NCBI GenBank assembly: GCA_037388705.1 | Contig: JARRJY010000043.1 | Span: forward strand, 1 to 40,965 | Direction: 5' to 3' | DNA length: 40,965 nt | Origin: JARRJY01 sp037388705 | GTDB taxonomy: Bacteria > Pseudomonadota > Gammaproteobacteria > UBA6429 > Thiohalophilaceae | In this document: positions 1 through 7,931 of the stretch, piece by piece | Position numbering within the stretch: position 1 is the first letter of the stretch | How the letters are laid out: the number at the start of each line of letters is the position of its first letter | The notes under the pieces: generated by a model | Told to the model about the DNA's origin: nothing | What the model saw: the letters and a program-made list of their open reading frames with translations, nothing else | Databases searched by the model: none | Position numbers and translations under genes: made by a program

Positions 1-1449
1 TTACGTTTTAAATATATTTTTAAACCGGTGATTATTTTCATACTGGTAATGTCCGCTACGGTGGCTTACTTTATGAATAATTATGGTATTGTCATTGATG
101 TTCAGATGATCCATAACACGTTTGAAACTGACAGCAGTGAAGTACGTGATCTCCTAAGCTATAAATTATTTCTCTATATCCTGTTTTTGGGTTTACTACC
201 CGCAATAGTTGTTAGCCGTCTGCAACTTACTTACCGTCCTGTTACCCGGCAACTGATATCCAATTTGGCGGTTATAAGCCTGTCAGGTATCGCAATCATC
301 GTTAACTTTATTGTCTTTTCAGCTGATTATGCTTCCCTGTTTAGAAATCACCATGAAATTCGTTACCTGATTAACCCGGCGAACTATATTTACAGCACGG
401 GGAAATATTTTTCAGAAGCATTAAGCCATAACAAGAAATCTATTACCCCCATAGGCCTGGATGCCACTCAGTTACAAAAAATCGGCAATAGTAAACATGA
501 TGTACTGGTACTGGTGGTTGGCGAAACCGCAAGGGCACAGAATTTTTCCCTGAACGGTTATAACAAACCTACCAATCCATTATTAAGTAAAGAAGATATT
601 ATTAGTTACCCGCATTTTCACTCCTGTGGCACATCAACACATACATCACTTCCGTGTATGTTCTCTCATTTCACTCGTCACGATTTTGATGAATCTGATG
701 CACCCTATTATGAAAACCTGACTGATGTTCTTAGGCATGCAGGAATAAATGTAGCCTGGCGTGATAATAACTCCGGATGTAAAGGCGTATGTAAGAACGT
801 TAAAACAGAACAAATGAAACACTTGCACATTGACACTGTATGTAATGAGCGTGAATGTTTCGACGAAGTTTTACTGGATCACTTGCAACAACAGATTGAA
901 TCCGCAACCAGCGACATGGTGATTGTACTTCACCAGAATGGCAGTCATGGTCCTGCCTATTATTTACGTTATCCAGAAAGTTTTAAAAAATTTACACCAG
1001 TTTGTGAAACAAATGATCTAAGCAGTTGTGATCATGAATCCTTGCTAAATGCCTATGACAATACCATTGCGTATACCGATTACTTCCTGTCACGCATCAT
1101 AAATCTACTTAAAAATGAAACTGGCAATTTAAATGCTGCAATGATTTATGTATCGGATCATGGAGAATCACTGGGTGAAAACAACATTTATTTACACAGC
1201 ATGCCCTATATTGTTGCACCACAGGAACAAACACACGTACCATATATAAGCTGGTTTTCAGATGAATTCCTTGCCGATCACCATCTGAACAAGCAATGCC
1301 TGAAACAACATGCTAGTGAATCCTATAGTCACGATTACCTGTTCCATTCTGTCCTTGGCCTGATGAATGTTTCCAGTAATATTTATAAACCAAACCTCGA
1401 TATCTACGCTAACTGCAGGCAAAACTACGCGCAACTGAGTATTAAGTAA
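1..1449 (+). CDS. eptA: Lipid A phosphoethanolamine transferase (EptA/MCR family), 5' partial
   Basis: This inner-membrane enzyme class moves phosphoethanolamine from phosphatidylethanolamine onto lipid A, lowering surface charge and polymyxin binding. The reading frame is open to base 1, so the start lies outside the window; about 480 residues are seen against roughly 540 for the family. The visible N-terminal part has hydrophobic segments typical of the membrane domain. The periplasmic sulfatase-fold domain follows, with the nucleophile Thr in VVGETARAQN, Cys residues expected to form disulfides, and the metal-binding YVSDHGESLGE near the C-terminus. The family call is strong. Whether it is a resistance gene or a housekeeping eptA cannot be told from sequence alone. 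No linked PmrAB-type regulator is visible. Confidence 0.93.
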   Translation, partial: LRFKYIFKPVIIFILVMSATVAYFMNNYGIVIDVQMIHNTFETDSSEVRDLLSYKLFLYILFLGLLPAIVVSRLQLTYRPVTRQLISNLAVISLSGIAIIVNFIVFSADYASLFRNHHEIRYLINPANYIYSTGKYFSEALSHNKKSITPIGLDATQLQKIGNSKHDVLVLVVGETARAQNFSLNGYNKPTNPLLSKEDIISYPHFHSCGTSTHTSLPCMFSHFTRHDFDESDAPYYENLTDVLRHAGINVAWRDNNSGCKGVCKNVKTEQMKHLHIDTVCNERECFDEVLLDHLQQQIESATSDMVIVLHQNGSHGPAYYLRYPESFKKFTPVCETNDLSSCDHESLLNAYDNTIAYTDYFLSRIINLLKNETGNLNAAMIYVSDHGESLGENNIYLHSMPYIVAPQEQTHVPYISWFSDEFLADHHLNKQCLKQHASESYSHDYLFHSVLGLMNVSSNIYKPNLDIYANCRQNYAQLSIK

Positions 1450-1666
1450 CTGTTCAAAAGTTGCTTAAGATAAAGCCAGAGAATATTTAAAAGTCAGGAA
1501 ATGATGGGAGGCAGTGCTACCGCAATAGCACTAAACTCACCCCTATTGAAATCCACTAAGTTCATGGGTAGCCTGGTGTTGATCAGGTGATTGAGGAATT
1601 TAACCTGAAGAAATAATTTGGCTTTAATGTTGGTGAAAAGTAAATTTTCCAACCAAAATATCTTGA

Positions 1667-2434
1667 TTAAAGACCATATGTTAGAGTAATGCCTACTCCC
1701 AGGTCTGGACTGGCATCAGATAATCCTTTAATAAAGTAAACACTCATAAATTTTCTCTGCTCCAGCTTCTTACCCCAAGTTAGCGTTAAATCCTGAGCAT
1801 CATCCCCGCCAGAGACAGACGCCTCTTCAAAATAGTAGTCTATCGTTGTCATCCATTCATTATTTCCGGGCAAAGTAACGCCTGCCGACATAAAAAATGT
1901 GTTGTCATAATCAACCGTGTCACTATCCCCAATTATCCTGTAACCGATATATCCATGTAACGCTTTCTTCCCGGCATCAAGCTGTAACGAGTAATCCGTT
2001 TCCCCGGTACCCAGGTTCTTGTCCTCATCTGCTGTTCCCAGCTTGATCGTTCCTGTTACTCCCAGCCACGGGCTGTCTGCCGTTTCTTTTGTGAGATGAT
2101 AAGTACCGGTTAGCTGAATGTCACCAATACCGGAATCAGTACGGTCAGTACTACTGGTCGTTGAAGTTTTCTTGGTTGTCGTCATGCTTGTTTTTGTTGT
2201 ACTGCTGATAACTACGTCTTCCGAACCGCTGATGTAGACGAAAGGTACTGTTACACCCCAGCTATAGCGCTTCGCTTTATATTCCAGGGTAAAGGGCGCA
2301 TAAAATATAGAAGTATCGATATCTCCACCGTAGTCTCCATTTGTATATTCTGCACCAGCGGTAATACTGTAATCCCCTGCTATCGCTTTAATGCTTACAA
2401 ACAGGAATGATAAAATAAATATCAACTTGTTCAA
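1667..2434 (-). CDS. Outer-membrane beta-barrel-like protein (MetA-pathway/transporter-like)
   Basis: A 255-residue exported protein. It starts with an N-terminal signal peptide (MNKLIFILSFLFVSIKAIA), then shows alternating amphipathic strands rich in Gly, Tyr, Thr and Asp, and ends in an aromatic-hydrophobic strand (LGVGITLTYGL), as beta-barrel outer-membrane proteins do. Residues 75-105 are a low-complexity Ser/Thr/Lys stretch, probably an extracellular or periplasmic loop. It resembles the loose family annotated as putative MetA-pathway of phenol degradation or transporter proteins, which does not define a substrate. The start is a TTG with AGAGGA seven bases upstream. A hairpin at 2492-2519 separates it from the small exported protein encoded just upstream. 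Confidence 0.7.
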   Translation of the reverse strand: MNKLIFILSFLFVSIKAIAGDYSITAGAEYTNGDYGGDIDTSIFYAPFTLEYKAKRYSWGVTVPFVYISGSEDVVISSTTKTSMTTTKKTSTTSSTDRTDSGIGDIQLTGTYHLTKETADSPWLGVTGTIKLGTADEDKNLGTGETDYSLQLDAGKKALHGYIGYRIIGDSDTVDYDNTFFMSAGVTLPGNNEWMTTIDYYFEEASVSGGDDAQDLTLTWGKKLEQRKFMSVYFIKGLSDASPDLGVGITLTYGL

Positions 2435-2491
2435 CTTGATTTCCTCTTGAATTTGCCTGCTTTATTCCGTTACAAAATAGCTAGTGGTATT

Positions 2492-2519
2492 GGCAGGATG
2501 AATAATATTTCATCCTGCC
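2492..2519 (-). terminator. Strong hairpin between the two minus-strand genes
   Basis: GGCAGGATGAA pairs with TTTCATCCTGCC around a short AT loop, giving about 11 paired bases. It lies 11 bases past the stop of the 79-residue protein gene and about 55 bases before the start of the barrel protein gene. No run of T follows on the minus strand, so it may be an mRNA-stabilising or attenuating hairpin rather than a true intrinsic terminator. Confidence 0.4.
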
Positions 2520-2529
2520 GGTATTTCAA

Positions 2530-2769
2530 CTAATTCTTTCCTTTCATCCGGTAGCCACCAGGCTGTTTTTCCATGTGCTCATACTTGTACATTTTCTGTT
2601 CCTTGTATTTCTCGTGCATTCTGTGATGCTCCTGGCGCTTTTCCATATGCTGCGATTTTCTTTGCTCCAATTGCTCCTGGTGCAGTTCCATACGTTTTTC
2701 ACGGTATGAATCCTGTTGTGCCATTGCGGCAGGTACCATCACTGTCATTGCAAATAAACCGGCAACCAT
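2530..2769 (-). CDS. Small exported protein rich in His, Met, Gln, Glu and Lys
   Basis: A 79-residue protein from ATG 2769. It has a hydrophobic signal sequence ending in PAAMA, followed by a highly charged, probably helical mature part of repeated E/Q/K/R/H/M residues (such as KRQEHHRMHEKYKEQKMYK). The composition suggests a periplasmic helical protein that may bind metal or act as a chaperone, but I recognise no family. The start is odd: the only good ribosome site, AAGGAG at 2791-2796, lies 21 bases before the ATG but 6 bases before an in-frame ATA at 2784. Starting there would add five residues ending in KVTK, a normal positive n-region. Either AUA initiates or an ATG was lost. Confidence 0.6.
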   Translation of the reverse strand: MVAGLFAMTVMVPAAMAQQDSYREKRMELHQEQLEQRKSQHMEKRQEHHRMHEKYKEQKMYKYEHMEKQPGGYRMKGKN

Positions 2770-3023
2770 TTTTGTTACTTTTATTCTGTACTCCTTGATA
2801 AATGTTCCTTCAGATTAGTTACTCTGATTCTATAAACGCAACAAATGGAAAATGATTAACACAAAAAATAAATAAATTAAACAAAAATAATACCAAAACA
2901 TAAAAATTAACAAAACCGTAACAATTTCGGCCCATTCGCATGATCTAAATGTCAACCAAACCGTTCAACAGGCATTAAATCATATCGAACATTATGTTTT
3001 TTGTAGTTTTAGAGGTATAAACC

Positions 3024-3341
3024 ATGAATAAAAAATCACTATTCGCCATGCTCGTCACTGGTGGCATAATTGCAAGCGGCGTTACGCATGCCGATCATAA
3101 TAGCGTCTGGGGTCCGGGCTCTGCCAACATGCCAAATGATATTCACAATACCCGCATTGAAGATGACCAGGAAACATTTATGGATCTGGTTCAGTACGGT
3201 GATGGCGCAGACTCGGTAAACCGTTACGATGATGAATTAGACACGATGACTTCCAGGATGGGTGGTAGCAGCACTGTGACACGAAGCATGTCCATGTCTA
3301 CCCGCACAACCGGGATGGTCCGTGCTGGTGGCCGTCGCTAA
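3024..3341 (+). CDS. Small secreted hypothetical protein
   Basis: A 105-residue protein with a clear signal peptide (MNKKSLFAMLVTGGIIASG, cleavage after THA or nearby). The acidic middle (residues 38-72) is followed by a Ser/Thr/Met/Arg-rich, probably disordered tail ending in GRR. AGAGG lies 8 bases before the ATG. Upstream is about 200 bases of very AT-rich DNA that must hold its promoter. It is the only plus-strand gene between 1.5 and 7.9 kb. I recognise no family, and nothing in the context gives it a function beyond export. Confidence 0.65.
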   Translation: MNKKSLFAMLVTGGIIASGVTHADHNSVWGPGSANMPNDIHNTRIEDDQETFMDLVQYGDGADSVNRYDDELDTMTSRMGGSSTVTRSMSMSTRTTGMVRAGGRR

Positions 3342-3357
3342 TATTTAATACACCGAC

Positions 3358-3380
3358 AAAAAAGGGGCCACCTGGCCCCT
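3358..3380 (-). terminator. Intrinsic terminator of the yjgN-M48-DUF4870 operon
   Basis: AGGGGCCA and TGGCCCCT form an 8-bp perfect stem with a CC loop. On the minus strand it is followed by six T (complement of A at 3358-3363). It sits 32 bases past the stop of the DUF4870 gene. On the plus strand it lies 20 bases after the secreted-protein gene, but with only a weak T run. Confidence 0.85.
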
Positions 3381-3411
3381 GTTACTTTGAAATTAAAATA
3401 TTTAATTCAGC

Positions 3412-3750
3412 TTATCCAAACATCCAGCTGGTTGGGTTATTGATGGCCTCGCCTTTATCCAGTTGTTTTAAACCAATGACACAACGAACAATCAGCCAGA
3501 TAAGGCTGAAAAACAAGATGAAATATCCCACGATGACTGCCGCTAATATTACTCCCAGCAGCATGTAGAGAAAACCTATCCAGAAGGTCCTGATCTGAAA
3601 TTGATAATGGCTTTTCAGCCAGTCTGTTGCATCACCACGATTTACATAGGCCATAATCACACCAATCAAACCGGTAACACCAATAAGTATACTTACCAGG
3701 TACAGGATATAAACAAGTTTGGCATTACTTGTTGAGTCTTCTCCGTTCAT
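3412..3750 (-). CDS. DUF4870 family membrane protein
   Basis: A 112-residue integral membrane protein with about three transmembrane segments: one near residues 12-33, and two closely spaced ones at 53-90. The layout of a soluble loop with HYQFQIRTFW and a C-terminal GLKQLDKGEAI is typical of DUF4870/Tic20-like proteins, whose function is unknown. The start at 3750 is preferred over a GTG one codon upstream because AAGGAG then sits 6 bases away. It is the last gene of a three-gene operon with an M48 peptidase and a YjgN protein, a combination that suggests an envelope role, and it ends at a clear terminator. Confidence 0.8.
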   Translation of the reverse strand: MNGEDSTSNAKLVYILYLVSILIGVTGLIGVIMAYVNRGDATDWLKSHYQFQIRTFWIGFLYMLLGVILAAVIVGYFILFFSLIWLIVRCVIGLKQLDKGEAINNPTSWMFG

Positions 3751-3764
3751 CACTCTCTCCTTAA

Positions 3765-4778
3765 TTATTTGTTATTATAATTTGTTAAATATTTCACTCG
3801 TTCCTTGGTTAACGGATGCGTGGACAGGAAACCGCTACTTTCCTCACCGTCCCCATATTCTTTTTCCAGCCGTTCTAATATATTCGCCAGGTGGACGGGT
3901 CGCAAATTATGTTTAACCATAAAGCCTGCTGCCTGGATATCCGCTTCCCGCTCGAAGTCCCTGGAAAACTTGGTTTGTAATAATACAGTAGGAACTGCGG
4001 CTGCGATTGAGCTTGCAGAACCAACATCACCTGTGAGTACAACAATTAATAAACCAGTTATGGAATCCTGCAGGATATGACGCAAAGTATGACGATTATC
4101 CACATGGGCAACTTCATGAGCAAATACCCCCAGTAATTCCTCATCATGTTTTGCAAGATTTACCATATCATCGGTAAAAATGATGATGCCGGATGGCAAC
4201 GCAAGGGCATTGGCACCGATAGCTTCACAGTAGCGAAACTCAACCTGGTAGGCATCGGGATTGCCAAGCATGGTCAGCATTTTACTTCGCAAAAATGCCT
4301 GCCTGCCAGCGGTAAGCTTTGAAGGTTTGCAAAATGCCTTATCTATAATTGCCAGGGATTCTTTACCCATGCGGCTCTCGTATTCAACCGGTATTTGATA
4401 GGCAACAGATTTGGCAAATTGCGGAATACCAAACTGGATTAGCGCCCACATAACGACAACAGCCACAACCAGCGTGGGAACAATATATACAAGGTTGTTT
4501 TCAAGCTTGTGAATAAACTGGTGTAAGGCACCCTGATGCAATTGTTTGTAAATATCATCCAGGCCGGGCTGATCAGCCGCTTCAAAAACTGCACCATCGT
4601 TCAACTCGAAACGGGCATTGATGTTCGCCAGGCGTGGCTGTAATTTTATTTCGTCCAGTGTATAGCAGTGATAATTATCAGCCGTCTGTAACTCAAAACT
4701 GCTACTGGTACATAGCAGTTTTGCCGGCTTACCCTCTGACGTTTGTCCATCAAAATACTGTCCCTGTAACTCAACCAT
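3765..4778 (-). CDS. Membrane-anchored M48 family metallopeptidase
   Basis: A 337-residue zinc protease. Residues 1-90 form a soluble N-terminal region, a single membrane segment follows at about 96-116, and then the peptidase domain. The zinc site is HEVAH at 221-225, with the third ligand in FEREAD near residue 277. The ending HPLTKERVKYL is typical of M48 proteases. It belongs with the Ste24/HtpX/BepA superfamily, closest in layout to the M48 proteins found beside YjgN/DUF898. The AGGA seven bases before the start overlaps the stop codon of the upstream yjgN-like gene, so the two are probably translated together. Substrates are unknown. Confidence 0.9.
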   Translation of the reverse strand: MVELQGQYFDGQTSEGKPAKLLCTSSSFELQTADNYHCYTLDEIKLQPRLANINARFELNDGAVFEAADQPGLDDIYKQLHQGALHQFIHKLENNLVYIVPTLVVAVVVMWALIQFGIPQFAKSVAYQIPVEYESRMGKESLAIIDKAFCKPSKLTAGRQAFLRSKMLTMLGNPDAYQVEFRYCEAIGANALALPSGIIIFTDDMVNLAKHDEELLGVFAHEVAHVDNRHTLRHILQDSITGLLIVVLTGDVGSASSIAAAVPTVLLQTKFSRDFEREADIQAAGFMVKHNLRPVHLANILERLEKEYGDGEESSGFLSTHPLTKERVKYLTNYNNK

Positions 4779-4786
4779 GAGAAATC

Positions 4787-5854
4787 CTATATACCGATAT
4801 CGATATCAAATACGTCTCCCATTTCCTCGCCAAGTGCATTTACATGGTTACGTTCAGCCTGTACGAACTGATCGAGGTTGCCAGCAGGAATCAGTTGCAG
4901 CTTGTCAAACCGGTAACGCGTGGCACGTACCCTGGCCCATGGCACTAGTAACCCAAAAGACAGGGTAATTGCCAGTATATTGGTAAAATAAATCCACATC
5001 AGGTCCCTGGCGCGCATCGTGCTTTCCATACCATTTTCTTTTATCTTTACATTACTCCACACCAGGTTGCCAACCCTGCTTTGCACATAGGCAAATATAA
5101 AAAAATACATCAGCATCATCAATGGCACCATTACCATCTGGGAATTCACTGCAATTTGATTGTATCTTTCCTCAGGCGTTAGCGTTGCTGACACTTCCAT
5201 CATGGCACCAACACCGGCACCGGCAGCGACCATCAAGATACTGAATAGTGTCATTATTCCAAGTACGATCAGGTAAATAATATAGAAGTCAGCAGTTTTG
5301 GCTTTGAATTCAAAATCGGATTTCCCATAACCGCTGTTTTCAAGTAAAAAACGTGTCTGGCGATACTGGACATAAGGAAACAACAGGCCTAGGGAAAGAA
5401 TATTGGCAAAGACACCCCACAAGATAAATACCTTGAATGCTTCCCCGTAACGCCCCTTGAAGTCAAAACGAATATTTTGCCATGCCGAGTTCCTGGCACG
5501 GAAAGCCATAGAGCGAACCACCAGTAATGGTAAAACCAGAACAAATAGAATCATGAAAAGCAATTCCAGGACAGGCACAAAATTGGTGGAAACACTGTAT
5601 ACAATAAACACCGCAACTGCTATCAGCCAGCCTTTCAGTATGGCGATTGGATCCGCCAGGTAGGAAAAGTTGGTATTGTTTAAAAATGTTTTACCGTAAA
5701 AATAACGCTTGGTACGCACCTTGGCCCAGGGTGTATATATACCAACTGTAATAATGGTTAGTAATAGATTAACAATCCAGATCCCAAAATACTCACCACC
5801 TCGTCCTTGAAAATCAAAAGGGATTTTTGTTTGTGCAACCGCTTGCTGTTCCAT
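4787..5854 (-). CDS. yjgN: YjgN/DUF898 family membrane protein
   Basis: A 355-residue polytopic membrane protein with two similar halves. Each half has the DUF898 signature of a hydrophobic helix followed by PWAKVRTKRYFYG (about residues 43-55) or PWARVRATRYRFD (about 305-317). The residue pattern FxGRGGEYFGIW near the N-terminus recurs as FKGRYGEAFKVF in the middle. Function is unknown; E. coli yjgN is an uncharacterised relative. It is first in a minus-strand operon with the M48 peptidase (8 bases between genes) and the DUF4870 protein. AAGGAG lies 8 bases before the ATG. Confidence 0.88.
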   Translation of the reverse strand: MEQQAVAQTKIPFDFQGRGGEYFGIWIVNLLLTIITVGIYTPWAKVRTKRYFYGKTFLNNTNFSYLADPIAILKGWLIAVAVFIVYSVSTNFVPVLELLFMILFVLVLPLLVVRSMAFRARNSAWQNIRFDFKGRYGEAFKVFILWGVFANILSLGLLFPYVQYRQTRFLLENSGYGKSDFEFKAKTADFYIIYLIVLGIMTLFSILMVAAGAGVGAMMEVSATLTPEERYNQIAVNSQMVMVPLMMLMYFFIFAYVQSRVGNLVWSNVKIKENGMESTMRARDLMWIYFTNILAITLSFGLLVPWARVRATRYRFDKLQLIPAGNLDQFVQAERNHVNALGEEMGDVFDIDIGI

Positions 5855-6037
5855 TGTAAATACTCCTTGATTCTTAATTATTATCTAACTGATGTTACTG
5901 TCCCCGTTAGTGTCCAGGCATATATGTAATTTATTATGATTTACTATATTGAATAGCAAAATCACCTTTAAAAAAGTTTTAGATATTTACCGTCGAGTAA
6001 CAGGGTACTGGTCGTGTAATGTATAATCCCGGGCAAC

Positions 6038-6451
6038 TCAGGCACTACTACACGCACCGACATCCCACATGAAGAATCGTGCATGTACTTTCTTGTACAA
6101 CAACACACCCGTTAAAATGCCAAACATGGTCATCAGGGCCGGCATATGTCCCTGTCCCAGCTGTACGAATACCAGTGACGGACATGCGCCGGTAATGGCC
6201 CAGCCAAAACCGAATAACATGTTACCTGGCAATATACCCGGCTGAATGATTTTATGTTGTTTTGGAAAACGGCCCGACAGTATCAGGGAAAATACGGCAA
6301 CTACTCCTACCGCACCGGCAAAGGTATACAGCATACGCAGATCTTCGAATACGAACATCCTGTGAATTTCATCGTAATTGGCGTAACCAATATTTGCCAG
6401 GATAAACCCCATCAATGCGCCCATACTTCCGTAAACAAGATAATGTTTCAT
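6038..6451 (-). CDS. YeeE/YedE-type sulfur transport protein, second half (DUF6691)
   Basis: A 137-residue membrane protein with about four hydrophobic segments and the conserved ITGACPSLVFVQLGQG motif, whose Cys is thought to help pass thiosulfate or a related sulfur species across the membrane in YeeE/YedE proteins. It is one half of a split pair; the other half is encoded directly upstream. A GTG at 6460 abuts the upstream stop, but ATG 6451 has AGGTGA six bases before it and is the better start. In sulfur-oxidising proteobacteria such pairs occur near sulfur genes. No sox or dsr genes are in this window. Confidence 0.85.
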   Translation of the reverse strand: MKHYLVYGSMGALMGFILANIGYANYDEIHRMFVFEDLRMLYTFAGAVGVVAVFSLILSGRFPKQHKIIQPGILPGNMLFGFGWAITGACPSLVFVQLGQGHMPALMTMFGILTGVLLYKKVHARFFMWDVGACSSA

Positions 6452-6460
6452 AACGTTCAC

Positions 6461-7078
6461 CTATGCCAAACTGGTTAATTTCATAAATAGCGAAAGCACA
6501 ATCGCGCTGGACATAAAAATAACGGTTGATAACAGGCTGGCTGGAACAAACTGGGCACACCCGCTCAAACCATGCCCTGATGTACAGCCACCTGCCATTT
6601 GTGTGCCAAAGCCCACCATGACACCACCACAGAATAAACTCGCCCACACTTCCCACGTATCACCAAAGATCCTGGTGTGAATTTCACTCAGCTCAAACTG
6701 GATTTCAAATCCACCATGTAACATCGTTGTAATAAACGAGCCAAGAAACATGGAAGCCAGGAAAACCAGGTGTGCGCCTGCCGGTACAGTAGCTGATTTA
6801 GCAGCAGGTGTTGAAGTATTCTGTATTACCTCGGGCTCATCGGAATTTTTAATAACATCATCACCAAACTCGGCAAGTGTTGCTGCCATTAAATCATCTG
6901 CTGCCGCATCCTTGTCTTCAAAAAAATCTTCCGCCTCTTTGAGATCCTTGTCATCTCGCCAGTTTGCTATCCGCAACCAGCTGCCGGAAACACCCAGCGG
7001 TTTGCTCGTCAGCAAACCATAAATGACGGCAAAAATACCCAGTGCCAATGCACCTATCCACCAGGACCAATACTCCAT
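6461..7078 (-). CDS. YeeE/YedE-type sulfur transport protein, first half
   Basis: A 205-residue membrane protein. After an N-terminal membrane segment (WWIGALALGIFAVIYGLL), residues 30-80 form an acidic soluble insert rich in Asp/Glu/Ala. Membrane helices follow, holding the family signature MAGGCTSGHGLSGCAQF with two Cys. It pairs with the shorter YeeE-like protein encoded immediately downstream; together they should form one sulfur-compound transporter. A GTG at 7087 overlaps the upstream ankyrin gene stop, but ATG 7078 is better placed after GGGTGA. The cytoplasmic acidic insert is longer than I would expect for the family. Transport direction and substrate are inferred from the family only. 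Confidence 0.87.
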   Translation of the reverse strand: MEYWSWWIGALALGIFAVIYGLLTSKPLGVSGSWLRIANWRDDKDLKEAEDFFEDKDAAADDLMAATLAEFGDDVIKNSDEPEVIQNTSTPAAKSATVPAGAHLVFLASMFLGSFITTMLHGGFEIQFELSEIHTRIFGDTWEVWASLFCGGVMVGFGTQMAGGCTSGHGLSGCAQFVPASLLSTVIFMSSAIVLSLFMKLTSLA

Positions 7079-7083
7079 AGCAA

Positions 7084-7701
7084 TCACCCTACCTTCTTAA
7101 ACGGGTTCAGCTTGCGAAGCAAACTAACAACGTCTTTCATAGCTTCTTTTTCTTCACTCTCTTTTGTCTCAGTTTCCTGTTGGGAAACCCTACCTGATGT
7201 TGCTTCCAGTTCAGGGTTACTATCCATATAGTTCTGAATGACAGATGCACACTCTGCGTGACCCACTTCGTTGGCAATATCAACAGCACGCCTGTCATCA
7301 TTACGTTTGTTAAACGGGTTACAACCAAACTGAAGGAAAAGTTCCACCAGCTCAACATTACCGGTACTGGCGGCGGCCATTAATGGTGTCATACCATCCG
7401 AAGCCACAATCGCTGAGGAAGCCACTTTATTCTTCAGCATACTTTTTACCATTGGCACGCGGCCTTTATAGATAGCGTTGAACAACGCAGAACCTGCGAC
7501 TTCGTCTTTGTTACGTACCTTGTTTAATACCTTGCCGTTGGGCAACAGGGTTATGGGAACGGTTTTGCCCTGAAGTGAATGCTGGTAACGAACACAGGTA
7601 GTATAAGCACCCTCACAAAAGTGTTGTTTCCAGACTTTTAACGACGGCTCCATTGCAAACTGGGCAAACAATGGACAGCTCGCGGCGTGTGAACATGACA
7701 T
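7084..7701 (-). CDS. Ankyrin-repeat protein with N-terminal Cys4 motif
   Basis: A 205-residue soluble protein and the first gene of the operon with the two YeeE/YedE halves. The N-terminus has four Cys at positions 3, 9, 29 and 36 (CSHAASCPLF ... HFCEGAYTTCVRY), spaced like a small metal or Fe-S site or a redox-active cluster. Residues 65-150 hold about two to three ankyrin repeats (DGMTPLMAAASTGNVELVELFL). The C-terminal tail is charged and rich in Glu and Lys. GAGGAG sits 6 bases before the ATG. The tight linkage to sulfur transport suggests a partner or sensor role; that is inference. I know of no named family with exactly this layout. Confidence 0.8.
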   Translation of the reverse strand: MSCSHAASCPLFAQFAMEPSLKVWKQHFCEGAYTTCVRYQHSLQGKTVPITLLPNGKVLNKVRNKDEVAGSALFNAIYKGRVPMVKSMLKNKVASSAIVASDGMTPLMAAASTGNVELVELFLQFGCNPFNKRNDDRRAVDIANEVGHAECASVIQNYMDSNPELEATSGRVSQQETETKESEEKEAMKDVVSLLRKLNPFKKVG

Positions 7702-7931
7702 TTTTGACTCCTCGGTTTCAATTTAAACCGCACCTAACTGCAATTTATTTCTTAGTGTTTTGCATCCGGTATATGACTATAAATCGACCATCGTTAAACC
7801 ATACTTTAATTTTATTTCAATAACCCATTGTTATAGTTGGTGTTTTCCTATCTTTATCGGATTTCGCTGGCAGTCATTTCACAGCTCGATTACAATGCGA
7901 AACTCTTTTTAAGTTATTGAAAATTCAGGTA

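Noticed and set aside
1517..1534. GTGCTA...TAGCAC hairpin after eptA
   Set aside because: Only six paired bases, no T run and no gene-related position beyond chance.
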